Below are positions 19,396-28,154 of a stretch of DNA of 64,000 nt, in pieces (the first letter of the stretch is position 1; every line of letters begins with the position of its first letter). The notes under the pieces are model-generated. The model saw only the letters and a list, made by a program, of their open reading frames with translations. It was not told the DNA's origin and did not search any database. The translations under genes and the position numbers were made by a program. The stretch comes from DATKWD01 sp963704815 (lineage in GTDB: Bacteria > Actinomycetota > Acidimicrobiia > Acidimicrobiales > Salinilacustritrichaceae). The DNA lies in NCBI GenBank assembly GCA_963704815.1, contig CAVPHU010000003.1:1-64000 (forward strand). Reading direction: 5' to 3'.

Positions 19396-21075
19396 TCAGC
19401 CTGGAGTGCGCTGATCGAGCACGGCAGCGAGTGCCTCGTCGAGGTTGGAATGAAGGCAATCGTCACCGAGGTCCTGCACGACCCCGTCGGCCTCGAGCAC
19501 CGCCCGCACCTCCGGCTTCACCCGGGCCAGCCGAACGGCGATGCCCTGCTCCTGGCCCATGCCGATCAGCCGATGGAGCTCGCCCACGCCCTGTGAGTCG
19601 ACGAAGTTGACGCCGGCGAAGTCGATCACGACGTCGGTGACCGTCTCCTCCGAGTCGACGACTCGGTCCCGAAGGCGATCGGTCAGCACCTCGGAGGTCA
19701 CGAAGTAGAGACCGCCGTCGAAACGCAGCACGAACACCCCCGGGAAGGTCTCTCCATCGGGGAACTCCTCCAGTGAACGGAAGGCCGTCGTCCCCGCGCG
19801 CCGTCCGAGTTCGGGGGTCGCCGGGCTGGCGTTCACGTACACGAGCCAGCCGAGCGACAGCACGATGCCGATGACCACGCCGGCCAGGACTCCTGAGGTG
19901 AGCACACCGAGGATCGCGGCGACGGCGATCCAGAAGTCGACCCGGGTGACCCGCCACAGCCGACGCATCTCGGCCACGTCCATCATCCCGAACACCACCG
20001 CATCGATGATGATCGCGGCCAGAACCGCCTTGGGCAGGTCCGAGAAGAGCGGAGCGAACAACAGCAGCGTCAGGATCACCACGACACCGGTGACCACCGA
20101 CGCCATCTGGGTCCGGGCGCCGGCAGAGTCGTTGAGCGAACTGGCCGACAGGCTCGTCGACACGGGCATCCCCTGGAACGCCCCCGCTCCGATGTTGGCC
20201 ATTCCCTGCGCCACCGACTCCTTGTCGATGTCGACCCGATACGAGTGGCGAGACGCGAACTGGCGAGCGTCGCCCGCAGTCTGGGAGAAGCCGATCAGGA
20301 GCAGAGCCAGCGCCGCAACCGAGATCGTGCCGAAGTTGGCCGTGAACACGTCGACTCCAGGCAACTCGGGGGTCGGGAGCCCTCGGGGGACCTCACCGAC
20401 GGTCGCCACACCGCGATCGGCGAGATCGAACACGCTCGCCGCGACGAGGCCACCGACGACGAGAGCCAGGGCGCCGGGAACCTTCGGGACGAAGAAGCGC
20501 AACGCGAGGATCGCGGCCAACGAGACCACTCCGACCACCATCGTTGCGGTGTGGCGGCCGTCGATCGTTTCGAACCAGCTGTCGAGCTTCTGCCACACGT
20601 TCTCACCAGAAGCATCGGTGCCCGAGATCTTCGGCAGCTCGCCGACGACCACCTCGATCGCGGCCCCGAACAGGAATCCCGTGATGACGGCCTTCGACAG
20701 GAACCGTGAGATCCATCCCATCTTGAACAGCGCGAGGAGCAGGAAGAGGACACCGGCCATCAACGTCACCGCAGTGACCAGGGCGGGGGCCTCGTCGGGT
20801 GAGACCCCGGTCACGACCACTGCGCTCGCGGCGACGGCAGCGAGCGCCGAGCTCGGACCGGTGGCGATCTGTCGCGACGTGCCGAACAGCGCATACAGAA
20901 GGGCGCCGGCCGCCGCGGCATACAGGCCGTTCTGAATCGGGACGAGGGCGATTCCGGCATACCCGAGGGCCTTCGGCACGACCAGGGCCGACACGGTGAC
21001 GCCGGCGATCACGTCGTAGCGAAGGTTCGCCCGGTCATAGCGAGGCAACCACGTGGCGATGGGGACCCGGCTCAC
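19396..21075 (-). CDS. SulP family anion permease with STAS domain
   Basis: A 559-residue membrane transporter. The N-terminal family signature is YDVIAGVTVSALVVPKALGY. About 12 hydrophobic segments follow between residues 20 and 410, and a cytosolic STAS domain occupies about 435-550 (VVIDFAGVNFVDSQGVGELH). SulP proteins carry sulfate, bicarbonate or dicarboxylates; the substrate is not readable. Its position beside hydrogenase genes and within 12 kb of sulfur-metabolism genes makes sulfate attractive but unproven. Monocistronic, convergent with hypE. Confidence 0.88.
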   Translation of the reverse strand: MSRVPIATWLPRYDRANLRYDVIAGVTVSALVVPKALGYAGIALVPIQNGLYAAAAGALLYALFGTSRQIATGPSSALAAVAASAVVVTGVSPDEAPALVTAVTLMAGVLFLLLALFKMGWISRFLSKAVITGFLFGAAIEVVVGELPKISGTDASGENVWQKLDSWFETIDGRHTATMVVGVVSLAAILALRFFVPKVPGALALVVGGLVAASVFDLADRGVATVGEVPRGLPTPELPGVDVFTANFGTISVAALALLLIGFSQTAGDARQFASRHSYRVDIDKESVAQGMANIGAGAFQGMPVSTSLSASSLNDSAGARTQMASVVTGVVVILTLLLFAPLFSDLPKAVLAAIIIDAVVFGMMDVAEMRRLWRVTRVDFWIAVAAILGVLTSGVLAGVVIGIVLSLGWLVYVNASPATPELGRRAGTTAFRSLEEFPDGETFPGVFVLRFDGGLYFVTSEVLTDRLRDRVVDSEETVTDVVIDFAGVNFVDSQGVGELHRLIGMGQEQGIAVRLARVKPEVRAVLEADGVVQDLGDDCLHSNLDEALAAVLDQRTPG

Positions 21076-21166
21076 GAACGGACCCTAGAACGAACGCCAT
21101 CACCCGAGGCTCACCCGATGACCTTCGACCCTGGCGATGGCGCCGCCGTCGAGTCACCGTGAAGCC

Positions 21167-22024
21167 GTGACCGACCCGACCGACCCCACCGAATCCGCAC
21201 CGTCGGCCCTGGACCCCGAGGCGCCGACCGACGGCGACGCCCCAGATGCGGTCGAGGGTCGAGACGACAACAACCGCACGCTCATCATCGTCTTGATCGT
21301 GGTGATCGTCGCCCTCGCTGCGGCGCTGCTGTTCGCCCTCGCGAGCGACGACGACGGTGACGAGGTCGTGACCGCAGACACGACCAGCACGAGCGAGGAG
21401 GCTTCCAGCACGTCCGAGACCTCCGAGCCGTCCAGCACCACCAGCTCGACGCCGGTCTCCACGCCGAGCGATGCCGAGCTGGACACCGTCGTGTGGCCGG
21501 GACCCGACGCCGGCGTTCTGTACACGAGCCCGGTGGCCGCAGCGACGGGATTCGCGACCGACCTCGCCGGCTTCACCGACCCGCTCGTCGGCGAGTTCAT
21601 GCAGGGCGACTCGAGGTCGGGCGAGATCGAGATCCGCGGTCGGGAAACCGGGCAGATCACCACGGTCCTCGTCCGCCAGTTGAGCGACGACAACTGGTGG
21701 GTGCTGGGGGCGTTGACCCCGCTGATCGACCTCGAAACGCCAGAAGCCGGAGCGACCGTCGCCAACCCGGCGCAGTTGTCCGGACGGTCGAGCGCGTTCG
21801 AGGCGGCCGTCGACGTGTCGATCTTCGACCTGGGAGGCACGACTCCGCTCGGGACCGGCATCGTGATGGGTGGCGGCGGCGCAGAGCTCGAGCCGTTCTC
21901 CGGCGAGGTCGGCTACGACGACCCTGCGGGACGCCGCGGCGTCGTCATGCTCTTCACCGTCAGCACCGAGGACGGATCGGTCGACGAAGCGGTCGCCGTC
22001 CCGGTCGTCTTCAGCGAAGCCTGA
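21167..22024 (+). CDS. Membrane-anchored protein with Gmad2-like domain
   Basis: A 285-residue protein from a GTG at 21167. The cytoplasmic N-terminus is acidic (about 45 residues), then comes one membrane helix (TLIIVLIVVIVALAAALLFA), a Ser/Thr-rich linker of about 40 residues, an extracytoplasmic region and a C-terminal immunoglobulin-like domain. ANPAQLSGRSSAFEAAVDVS and FSGEVGY match the Gmad2 domain first described in spore-germination proteins and common on actinobacterial surface proteins. The role is unknown. The start was moved from an ATG at 21137 because the VTDPTDPT beginning is more typical and close to the membrane segment. Confidence 0.65.
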   Translation: MTDPTDPTESAPSALDPEAPTDGDAPDAVEGRDDNNRTLIIVLIVVIVALAAALLFALASDDDGDEVVTADTTSTSEEASSTSETSEPSSTTSSTPVSTPSDAELDTVVWPGPDAGVLYTSPVAAATGFATDLAGFTDPLVGEFMQGDSRSGEIEIRGRETGQITTVLVRQLSDDNWWVLGALTPLIDLETPEAGATVANPAQLSGRSSAFEAAVDVSIFDLGGTTPLGTGIVMGGGGAELEPFSGEVGYDDPAGRRGVVMLFTVSTEDGSVDEAVAVPVVFSEA

Positions 22025-22075
22025 TCGTTCCTCGCGACCACCGCCACCGCCGGCGCATGGACCAGACTCGGCGGC

Positions 22076-22696
22076 GTGAGCGACTTCTTCCCCCCAGGCT
22101 TCTTCGATCGATCCGACGACCAGCCTGATCAGTTCTTCTACGGGCCCTCGCGGCTCGTCACCCACATCGACCAGCGGGCGATCGCTGCGGTGGGTGCGCT
22201 CTACACAGAACTCGGAGTCGACGGCCGGGTGCTCGACCTGATGGCGTCCTGGGTCTCGCACTTCGACCGTCCGCCCGAACACCTCACGGTGCTGGGCATG
22301 AACGGTGCCGAACTCGACGCCAACGCCGCGGCAATGGACCGCACGGTCCACGACCTCAACACCGACCCGCTGCTCCCCTATGCCGACGCAGCGTTCGACG
22401 ACGTGGTGTGTTGCGTCTCGGTCGACTACCTGACCCGACCGATCGAGGTCTTCTCGGAGGTCGGCCGGGTGTTGGCACCGGGCGGCCGATTCGTCGTGAC
22501 GTTCTCGAACCGACTGTTTCCCACCAAGGCGATCCGCGGATGGCTTGTGACCGACGACGCCACGCGCATGGAGATCGTGGCCAAGTACTTCGAACTCTCG
22601 GGAGCCTTCGACCCGGCGATCAGCGACGTCCGACTCGAGCCGGGCACCGGCAGCGACCCCCTCTACGCGGTTTGGGCGGAGCACCCATCCGGCTGA
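22076..22696 (+). CDS. Class I methyltransferase, variant motif I
   Basis: A 206-residue protein with a GTG start. Motif I is VLDLMASWVSHF rather than the usual GxGxG, followed by VLGMNGAELDANAAAMD, HDLNTDPLLPYADAAFDDVV and the post-motif LAPGGRFVVTFSNRLFPTKA. This variant is a recognisable family of uncharacterised methyltransferases in bacteria and plants. It ends with WAEHP typical of the group. It sits 51 bases after the Gmad2 gene and may be cotranscribed. The substrate is unknown. Confidence 0.75.
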   Translation: MSDFFPPGFFDRSDDQPDQFFYGPSRLVTHIDQRAIAAVGALYTELGVDGRVLDLMASWVSHFDRPPEHLTVLGMNGAELDANAAAMDRTVHDLNTDPLLPYADAAFDDVVCCVSVDYLTRPIEVFSEVGRVLAPGGRFVVTFSNRLFPTKAIRGWLVTDDATRMEIVAKYFELSGAFDPAISDVRLEPGTGSDPLYAVWAEHPSG

Positions 22697-22727
22697 CCCT
22701 GCCCGCCGCCGGACCCTGCAGCAACGG

Positions 22728-23690
22728 TCAGCTCGGGAGCTCGAAGCGGTTGATGGCCGGGTTCTCGCCCTCGCTGATCGTGAGATAGCCGTCGCCGCCC
22801 GGGAGCACCGAGATGGCCTCACCTTGTCGCTCGTCGACACTCGGCGCGACGCAGGGCGGCCGCGACATCGCCTCGAAGACGCCTTCGGCCGGGTCGCGAT
22901 CCCACAGCAGCACATCGGTGTAGGTCCGTACGGCGATCAGCCGGCCATCGGCCGAGACCGCAGCGGCGGTGGGCACCCGCTCGCCGACATCGAGCTCGCC
23001 CAGTCGTTCGAGCTCGATCGCCGCGCCGGGCTCGGCCGATGCAGGTGCGCGGTAGAGGCTCGGGTTCGAGCCGTCTGCGAGTTTGGTGATGATGTGGATC
23101 TGCCCGCCGATCGGGTCGACGAGCAGCGCCTCGGCGTCGTGGGCACCGTCGGGGTAGGTGAAGACGAACTCGGCCGCGGCGAGCGGAGCGGGCGTGGCCA
23201 CGTCGATCGGCTCGGCCGCCCGATACACGAAGATGCGATTGCGGATCGTGAAGTTGTCGCCGATCTCGCCGACGTAGAGGTGATCGGTGCCGTCGGGGCC
23301 AGGGCCGATGTCCATGTCCTCCCAGTCGAGCGCCCGGGCGCCCGGCAACGGCCACGTGCCGAGGTCGGCTCCGTCGGGTCCCATGAGGTGCACCTGGGGT
23401 TCTCCACCCGAGTCGTTGTGCACCCACATCGCTCCCTCGTGCGTGCGCGACGCCGCCACGCCCGAGATCTCGGTCAACTCACCCGAGGCAACCACCGCCG
23501 GATCGGCAGACCCCACCGCGCCACGGCACAGCTCGGATGCGGCGGCGGCCGGCGGCGGCAGGGTCGTGGGCGCGGTGGTCGTGCTCGATGCCGGCGCATC
23601 CGCCGAGTGCTGAGCCCCGTCACCGCCGCACGCCGTGCAGATGAGCGCGACCGCCATCGCAACCGACGCCACCCACCCCGAAGCACTCAT
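22728..23690 (-). CDS. Secreted lipoprotein with beta-propeller-like repeats
   Basis: A 320-residue protein with a signal peptide (MSASGWVASVAMAVALICTA) and a lipid-attachment Cys at about residue 21 followed by GGDG, though the lipobox (CTAC) is weak. A Ser/Thr/Pro linker follows. The rest has repeated strand motifs such as ISGVAASRTHEGAMWVHNDS, DLGTWPLPGARALDWEDMDI and GDNFTIRNRIFVYRAAEP. I recognise the pattern, found in many marine and actinobacterial secreted proteins, but not a function. Start at 23690 after GGGAG. Confidence 0.7.
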   Translation of the reverse strand: MSASGWVASVAMAVALICTACGGDGAQHSADAPASSTTTAPTTLPPPAAAASELCRGAVGSADPAVVASGELTEISGVAASRTHEGAMWVHNDSGGEPQVHLMGPDGADLGTWPLPGARALDWEDMDIGPGPDGTDHLYVGEIGDNFTIRNRIFVYRAAEPIDVATPAPLAAAEFVFTYPDGAHDAEALLVDPIGGQIHIITKLADGSNPSLYRAPASAEPGAAIELERLGELDVGERVPTAAAVSADGRLIAVRTYTDVLLWDRDPAEGVFEAMSRPPCVAPSVDERQGEAISVLPGGDGYLTISEGENPAINRFELPS

Positions 23691-23788
23691 GGTCCGATTC
23701 TCCCACGGTCGCCGACCAGAGGCCCGGAGCGCTGGACACCCGCGAACTCCACGTGCGCGCCCGTCACCGTGACCTGCAGGCACTGACC

Positions 23789-25054
23789 TCAGTCGAGCAG
23801 GCTCGGACAGTTGGTGCCGAGGTACACCAGCAGCGAGTCGATCGCCCCGTCGACGCCGGGGTAGGTGGATTCGTCGATCTCGTCGAGCCCGCGGGCCAAC
23901 GCGTCGTTGGCCGCGGCCACGATGGTGTTCATCGCGGGGGCGATCTCGGCCGGCGCCGACGACGCCAGGTCCTCGAAGATCGAGACGAGCTCGGGAGTGG
24001 TGGGATCGACGTCGCCGTATTCGTCGATGTATCCCTGCCACTTCGCACACCAGGCACCGACGTCGCCGGATGGCGGCGTCGGCGCGGCGGTGGCGGGTGG
24101 TGACGTGGCCGGCGGCGACGTTGCCGGCGGGGTGCTGACCGGAGGCGACGGCGTCGATTCGGGGACGTCGCCGTCCTCGGCACCGGTGGTGCCGGCGGGA
24201 CGGGTGAACTCCTCGCCGGTGTTCACGTCGACGATCACGAAGACATCGATCTGCACGGTCACCTGGGTGATGACCACGATCGTGGTCGGGGCGAAGCCAG
24301 GCCACTGCGGTCCGGTGTAGACCGGCCTGACCGGGAGGGGCTTCGGCGCGGTCAGCGGGTTCCCGCAGTTGCACTTCACCCGGGGAGTGCCGAATTGATC
24401 GACGAGCACGGCGGTGCCGGCCTGCAGCACTGCGGGTCGTGCCGTGGGCCGACCGTTTCGGAGACCGTGATTGGTCACCCGGGTGTCCCCCGTCAGCGTC
24501 AGCGGCGTCAGTTCTGCGAGATAGTCACCGATCTGGGCGACGGACACGGTCGACCCGCCGCTCCATCGGAGCGTCGGGTCGGCGTTGAGCGCGTCGACGA
24601 AGGCCTGCGCGATCTGCGGATTGGACGCGAGGAAGGCGGCTTGTTGCTGCGGGTCGCAGACGGCTTTGTTGCGGGTGCCCCCGTACAGACCCGGTTGTCC
24701 GCCGCTCACCGACGGCGTGGCCTGTGCTCGACCCGCCGCGGTCGTGGCCGTCGATGCGGTCGTGGTCGTCACGGCCAGGGCCTCGCCGGTGAGGTCGGTC
24801 CCGAACGGGTCTTGACCGACGTCAGCGGCCGGCTCGAGGAAGACCTCGCCGGCCTCGGCCTCGTCGCTGTTGACGTAGAGCAGCACTCCGCCGGCAATCA
24901 GTGCGAGTACGACCACGACCGCAGCCACCAGCAACGGCGTGCGGTTCGGACCGCGACCTGCGGGTTGCGGCCCGGCAGCGGGGGCGGGTGGCACCTGGCC
25001 CGGCGGCGGCGCCGACGGACGCCCAGGGTGGGCAGGAGGGGTCGGGTCGCTCAC
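23789..25054 (-). CDS. DUF6777-domain membrane protein (copy 1)
   Basis: A 421-residue protein. Proline-rich cytoplasmic N-terminus, one membrane helix around residues 38-55 (LLVAAVVVVLALIAGGVLLY), then EVFLEPAADVGQDPFG, and a DUF6777-type region with GDTRVTNHGLRNGRPTARPA and VLQAGTAVLVDQFGTP followed by VKCNCGNPL. A Pro/Thr-rich linker and a helical C-terminal domain with two cysteines follow (WCAKWQGYIDEYGD, YLGTNCPSLLD). No activity is known for DUF6777. The GTG start overlaps the stop of the upstream gene. A paralogue lies at 25824-26936 on the other strand. Confidence 0.7.
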   Translation of the reverse strand: MSDPTPPAHPGRPSAPPPGQVPPAPAAGPQPAGRGPNRTPLLVAAVVVVLALIAGGVLLYVNSDEAEAGEVFLEPAADVGQDPFGTDLTGEALAVTTTTASTATTAAGRAQATPSVSGGQPGLYGGTRNKAVCDPQQQAAFLASNPQIAQAFVDALNADPTLRWSGGSTVSVAQIGDYLAELTPLTLTGDTRVTNHGLRNGRPTARPAVLQAGTAVLVDQFGTPRVKCNCGNPLTAPKPLPVRPVYTGPQWPGFAPTTIVVITQVTVQIDVFVIVDVNTGEEFTRPAGTTGAEDGDVPESTPSPPVSTPPATSPPATSPPATAAPTPPSGDVGAWCAKWQGYIDEYGDVDPTTPELVSIFEDLASSAPAEIAPAMNTIVAAANDALARGLDEIDESTYPGVDGAIDSLLVYLGTNCPSLLD

Positions 25055-25690
25055 GCCGGATTCACCAGCGATCGTTCGGCCACACCCTGGACACCGGACG
25101 GGTGCTCGACCCAGGTCCATTCGGGGTCTTGGCGCAGCACCCGGTACCAGACTCCCGGCATGAGCATGGCGACGACGTCGTCGCTGTTGGGTGCCGCGGT
25201 GGAGCGGAGTCGGCGCGTCGACGAACGACCAGGAGTCGCCGTCGGTGGCCGTGCCGGTCGAAACCGTCGATGATGGAGCAGCAGCCGCTGCCGGCACGAC
25301 CGGGGGGGCCGGCGGAACCGGGGCGGGCTCGGGCTCGATCGACGGTCCGTGGGGCGCCAGCGCAACCACCTGTTTGCCGAGTTCGTGGAGCGCAGCGAAG
25401 AACTGACCGGCATCGGGCTCGACGAGCGTCCTTCGAGCCGTCACGTGATCGTCGTGGTGGGTGATCCAGGTGTCACCCGGGGCGTGCAGGCTCGCCTCTT
25501 CGAGGACCGCAGCGCTCGGCGGCGTCGAGGTCGTCACCGATGCCTCGATCACGACCTGCCGGTCTTCCTTGCGGAACACCGCGTGCACCGCTCGCCCGAG
25601 CACGTCGACGGTCACCCGCGGTGGGTCGCCGACCGGCACCATTCCGCAGGCGGTCAACAGATCGGTGACCAGCGTGTCGTCCATGCTCAT
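25051..25690 (-). CDS. Hypothetical protein, YbjN-like N-terminus (frameshift at 25210)
   Basis: About 212 residues. The first 110 (TDLLTACGMVPVGDPPRVTV, AVHAVFRKEDRQVVIEASV, FFAALHELGKQVVAL) resemble YbjN/secretion-chaperone-like alpha-beta domains. A Pro/Ala linker follows, and the end (LMPGVWYRVLRQDPEWTWVE, GVQGVAERSLVNPA) looks like an SH3-like barrel. The C-terminal part is one frame off; removing one base at 25210 gives VDAPLRSTAAPNSDDVV. Start at the ATG at 25690. It is translationally coupled to the DUF6777 gene, so the two probably work together. Function unknown. Confidence 0.55.
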
Positions 25691-25823
25691 CGCAACGAGA
25701 GTCTCGCCAGCGCCCTCTCGCCTCCATAGTGCCAATGGTCCCTGTTTCGATCCGACGGACGTGGGCCACGCAGGGTCCAAGGTCCCTATGCGCTTCCGGG
25801 GCGGGTCCTTACCGTGCACGGCG

Positions 25824-26936
25824 ATGACCGACGCCGCCTTCTGCACAACGTGCGGCAGCCACCTCGACGAGGGTGTCACCAGCTGCCAGGTGTGCGGCGC
25901 GGCGACTCCCGTCGTCGACGACTCGCCCATCCCGGCGGCCGACCCGCCGAACCCCCGAGCTGCGTTGGTCCCCATCGCCGTCATCGTGGTCGGCCTGTTG
26001 GTGACGATCGCCACCGTGGTGGTGACCCGCAACGCCGATGGTGGAGCCGAGGCCGCCGGGGGCGAGATCTTCCTCGAGACCGCCGCAGCGGTCGGACCGG
26101 AACCGTTCACCGAGGCGGTCGATCCGGCCGTTCCGGCGAGCAACGTGGTCCCGGCCACGATCGACCCCGGGCTGGCCGCGCCCGCCGACGTGGTGCCGAT
26201 GAGCGGAACGGCCCCGCCTCCGGGCTCACCTCCGTACGGCGGGTCGGGTGACGACCGCGTGTGTGACCGCGAACAGCTCATCAGCTTCCTCACGACCCAG
26301 CCCGAACGGGCCGCGGCATGGGCCGGCGTGCTCGGGGTGCCGGTCGCCGACATCGAAACCTATGTCCGATCGCTGACACCGACGGTCCTGCTCTACGACA
26401 CCCGGGTCACCAACCATGGCTTCGACGGCACCGGGGCAACGCCGCGACAGAGCGTGCTGCAGGCCGGCACCGCGGTCCTCGTCGACGGCAACGGCGACCC
26501 GGTCGCACGGTGCCGATGCGGCAACCCCCTGCTCCCACCGCAGCCGGTACGTGCCCCCACCATCGTCGGCGACCCGTGGCCTGGGTTCGACCCCACCGTG
26601 CTCGTGGCCGTGGATGCCGGCGTCACGGTGACGGTGGTGATCGAGGTCACCGAGCCGGCACCGCCACCGACAGCGACGCCTGGCGGACAGGGGGACCTCA
26701 GCGACGACGACCTCCTGGTGGCCGAAGGACTGGTCGCAACGGTGGCCGAATGTGTGGCCCCGGGCGCCGTGGCCGTCCTCGATGTCCAGACCGTTCCTGA
26801 CCGCACCGGTGCATTCACCATCCTCCTCGACGTCGAAGGGACCGAGATGTTGTTCACCTACGAGCCGGACACCGGCATCATCACCGAGGGCGACCGCGGA
26901 TCAGCGGAGCTCCTGGCCGCCTGCGGGGTCTCGTGA
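25824..26936 (+). CDS. DUF6777-domain membrane protein with zinc ribbon (copy 2)
   Basis: A 370-residue paralogue of the gene at 23789-25054. It opens with a four-Cys zinc ribbon (FCTTCGSHLDEGVTSCQVCG), a membrane helix around residues 53-72 (VPIAVIVVGLLVTIATVVV) and EIFLETAAAVGPEPFTEAV. The DUF6777 core includes YDTRVTNHGFDGTGATPRQS, VLQAGTAVLVDGNGDPVARC and RCGNPLLPPQPV. The end (about residues 305-370) is an unrelated alpha-beta domain with one Cys. The start is 134 bases from that of the divergent gene. It overlaps the next gene by one base. Confidence 0.7.
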   Translation: MTDAAFCTTCGSHLDEGVTSCQVCGAATPVVDDSPIPAADPPNPRAALVPIAVIVVGLLVTIATVVVTRNADGGAEAAGGEIFLETAAAVGPEPFTEAVDPAVPASNVVPATIDPGLAAPADVVPMSGTAPPPGSPPYGGSGDDRVCDREQLISFLTTQPERAAAWAGVLGVPVADIETYVRSLTPTVLLYDTRVTNHGFDGTGATPRQSVLQAGTAVLVDGNGDPVARCRCGNPLLPPQPVRAPTIVGDPWPGFDPTVLVAVDAGVTVTVVIEVTEPAPPPTATPGGQGDLSDDDLLVAEGLVATVAECVAPGAVAVLDVQTVPDRTGAFTILLDVEGTEMLFTYEPDTGIITEGDRGSAELLAACGVS

Positions 26937-27469
26937 TGGGCGCGCTCCGTAGGGCATGCGCAGCAACCGCCGTGATCGCCGCGGCGACCCTGGCCCCGGT
27001 GGCCCTGGTGCCGTCGACCGCCGGGGCCCAGGTGACGGGCGGCTGTTCGGCGACCATCAACGGTCAGGACGTCGGGTCGGCCCGCTCGGCTCGTTCAGCC
27101 ATCGAGGTCGACGTCGACGACACGGTCGTCGTCGTCGGCAACGCCCCCGGGCCCATCACCAGCTACTCGGTCTATCTGACCTTCGCCGGCATTCGATTCG
27201 AAGCTGCGCAAGGTGAGGTCACCGACGGCTCGACGTCGTACACCACCGATGTCCAGGTGAGCGACTACGCGACCTACGGCGTCGGCCTCTACCGCATCGA
27301 GAGCGAGACCACGGGCACCGTGTGCAGCACGTGGTCCTACGTCAACGTGACCGGACGGTTCCCCCTGTTCACCGCAGCGGGTGCCGTCGGCGCCGGGCTC
27401 ACCCTGGCCGGGCTCTTCGGGATGGCCCGATCGGCCATCCGACCATCGATCCCAGGAGGAATGGCATGA
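26936..27469 (+). CDS. Exported protein with C-terminal membrane anchor
   Basis: A 177-residue protein. A signal peptide (about residues 1-32, ending PSTAGAQ) leads an extracytoplasmic strand-rich region containing two cysteines (GGCSATINGQ and GTVCSTWSYV) that may form a disulfide. A C-terminal hydrophobic helix (FTAAGAVGAGLTLAGLFGMA) and short basic tail follow. The topology resembles small actinobacterial surface proteins. The ATG at 26936 overlaps the DUF6777 stop, and its own stop overlaps the next start, so three genes are coupled. No function can be assigned. Confidence 0.6.
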   Translation: MGALRRACAATAVIAAATLAPVALVPSTAGAQVTGGCSATINGQDVGSARSARSAIEVDVDDTVVVVGNAPGPITSYSVYLTFAGIRFEAAQGEVTDGSTSYTTDVQVSDYATYGVGLYRIESETTGTVCSTWSYVNVTGRFPLFTAAGAVGAGLTLAGLFGMARSAIRPSIPGGMA

Positions 27470-27690
27470 CCGCTCCCGTTGCCGACCCCACTCCCGCGGC
27501 CACGACCCCCCAGGGGCACCGGGTACAGGGAACCATCTCGGGAGCCGTGTTCGGCCTCGGGCTGGTCATCCTGCTCCAGCAGTTCGGCGTCGTGCCGATC
27601 ACGATGCTCGTCCTCCTCCTCGTTCCAGCAGGCATGGCCCTCGTCGGGCTCGGACTCGGGTGGCCCAGGCCACCGCGCCGTTCGACATGA
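27466..27690 (+). CDS. Small two-helix membrane protein
   Basis: A 74-residue protein from an ATG overlapping the preceding stop (ATGA). After a Pro/Thr-rich N-terminus it has two hydrophobic helices, GTISGAVFGLGLVILLQQFG and PITMLVLLLVPAGMALVGLG, and ends PRPPRRST. No family is recognised. Third gene of the DUF6777 operon. Confidence 0.55.
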   Translation: MTAPVADPTPAATTPQGHRVQGTISGAVFGLGLVILLQQFGVVPITMLVLLLVPAGMALVGLGLGWPRPPRRST

Positions 27691-27729
27691 CCGCGTAGGG
27701 TCGCCATCCATGGCGCGCCACGAGGCGGT

Positions 27730-28061
27730 ATGACCGACCTCGCCATCGAACTCGAGTCGCTCTCCAAGTTCTACGGCCCCCACCGAGGCGTCGAGGACAT
27801 CGACCCGGCGCGTGGCGTGGCGCAAAGGGATTCGCGTCGGGGGTCGGCTGGGGTGTCGCGCTCGGTGGTTACCTGTTGAACGTGCTCGCCAACCTCGATG
27901 ACTCACTGGAATGGCTTGCGCCGTTCTCGCCGCTCAGCTGGGCCACGTCGGGCTCCCCGGTCAGCGGCAATCTGCCGGCGGGCTATCTCGCCCTCGCCGC
28001 CACCTCGGTCGCGCTGCTGGTCGCCACCCTCGTCGTGTTCGAGCGCCACGATCTCACCTAG
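27730..28061 (+). pseudogene. Deleted ABC transporter remnant (ATPase start joined to permease end)
   Basis: The frame from the ATG at 27730 reads TDLAIELESLSKFYGPHRGV, the standard first strand and A-loop of an ABC ATPase, but breaks before any Walker A motif. After about 27805 the sequence, read in shifted frames, becomes the end of an ABC-2-type permease: GVGWGVALGGYLLNVLANLD, then PFSPLSWATSGSPV and VALLVATLVVFERHDLT, stopping at 28061. So about 1.5 kb or more of an ATPase-permease pair seems to be missing. It could be a true deletion or an assembly collapse. Confidence 0.65.
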
Positions 28062-28154
28062 GAGCCGCTGCGCAGGTACCGACGTTCGGCCCTGTCTGCG
28101 CGTTCGCACGATTCGTACGCTCGCCGTGGACCGATCCGAGTGACGAGGAGTGGC

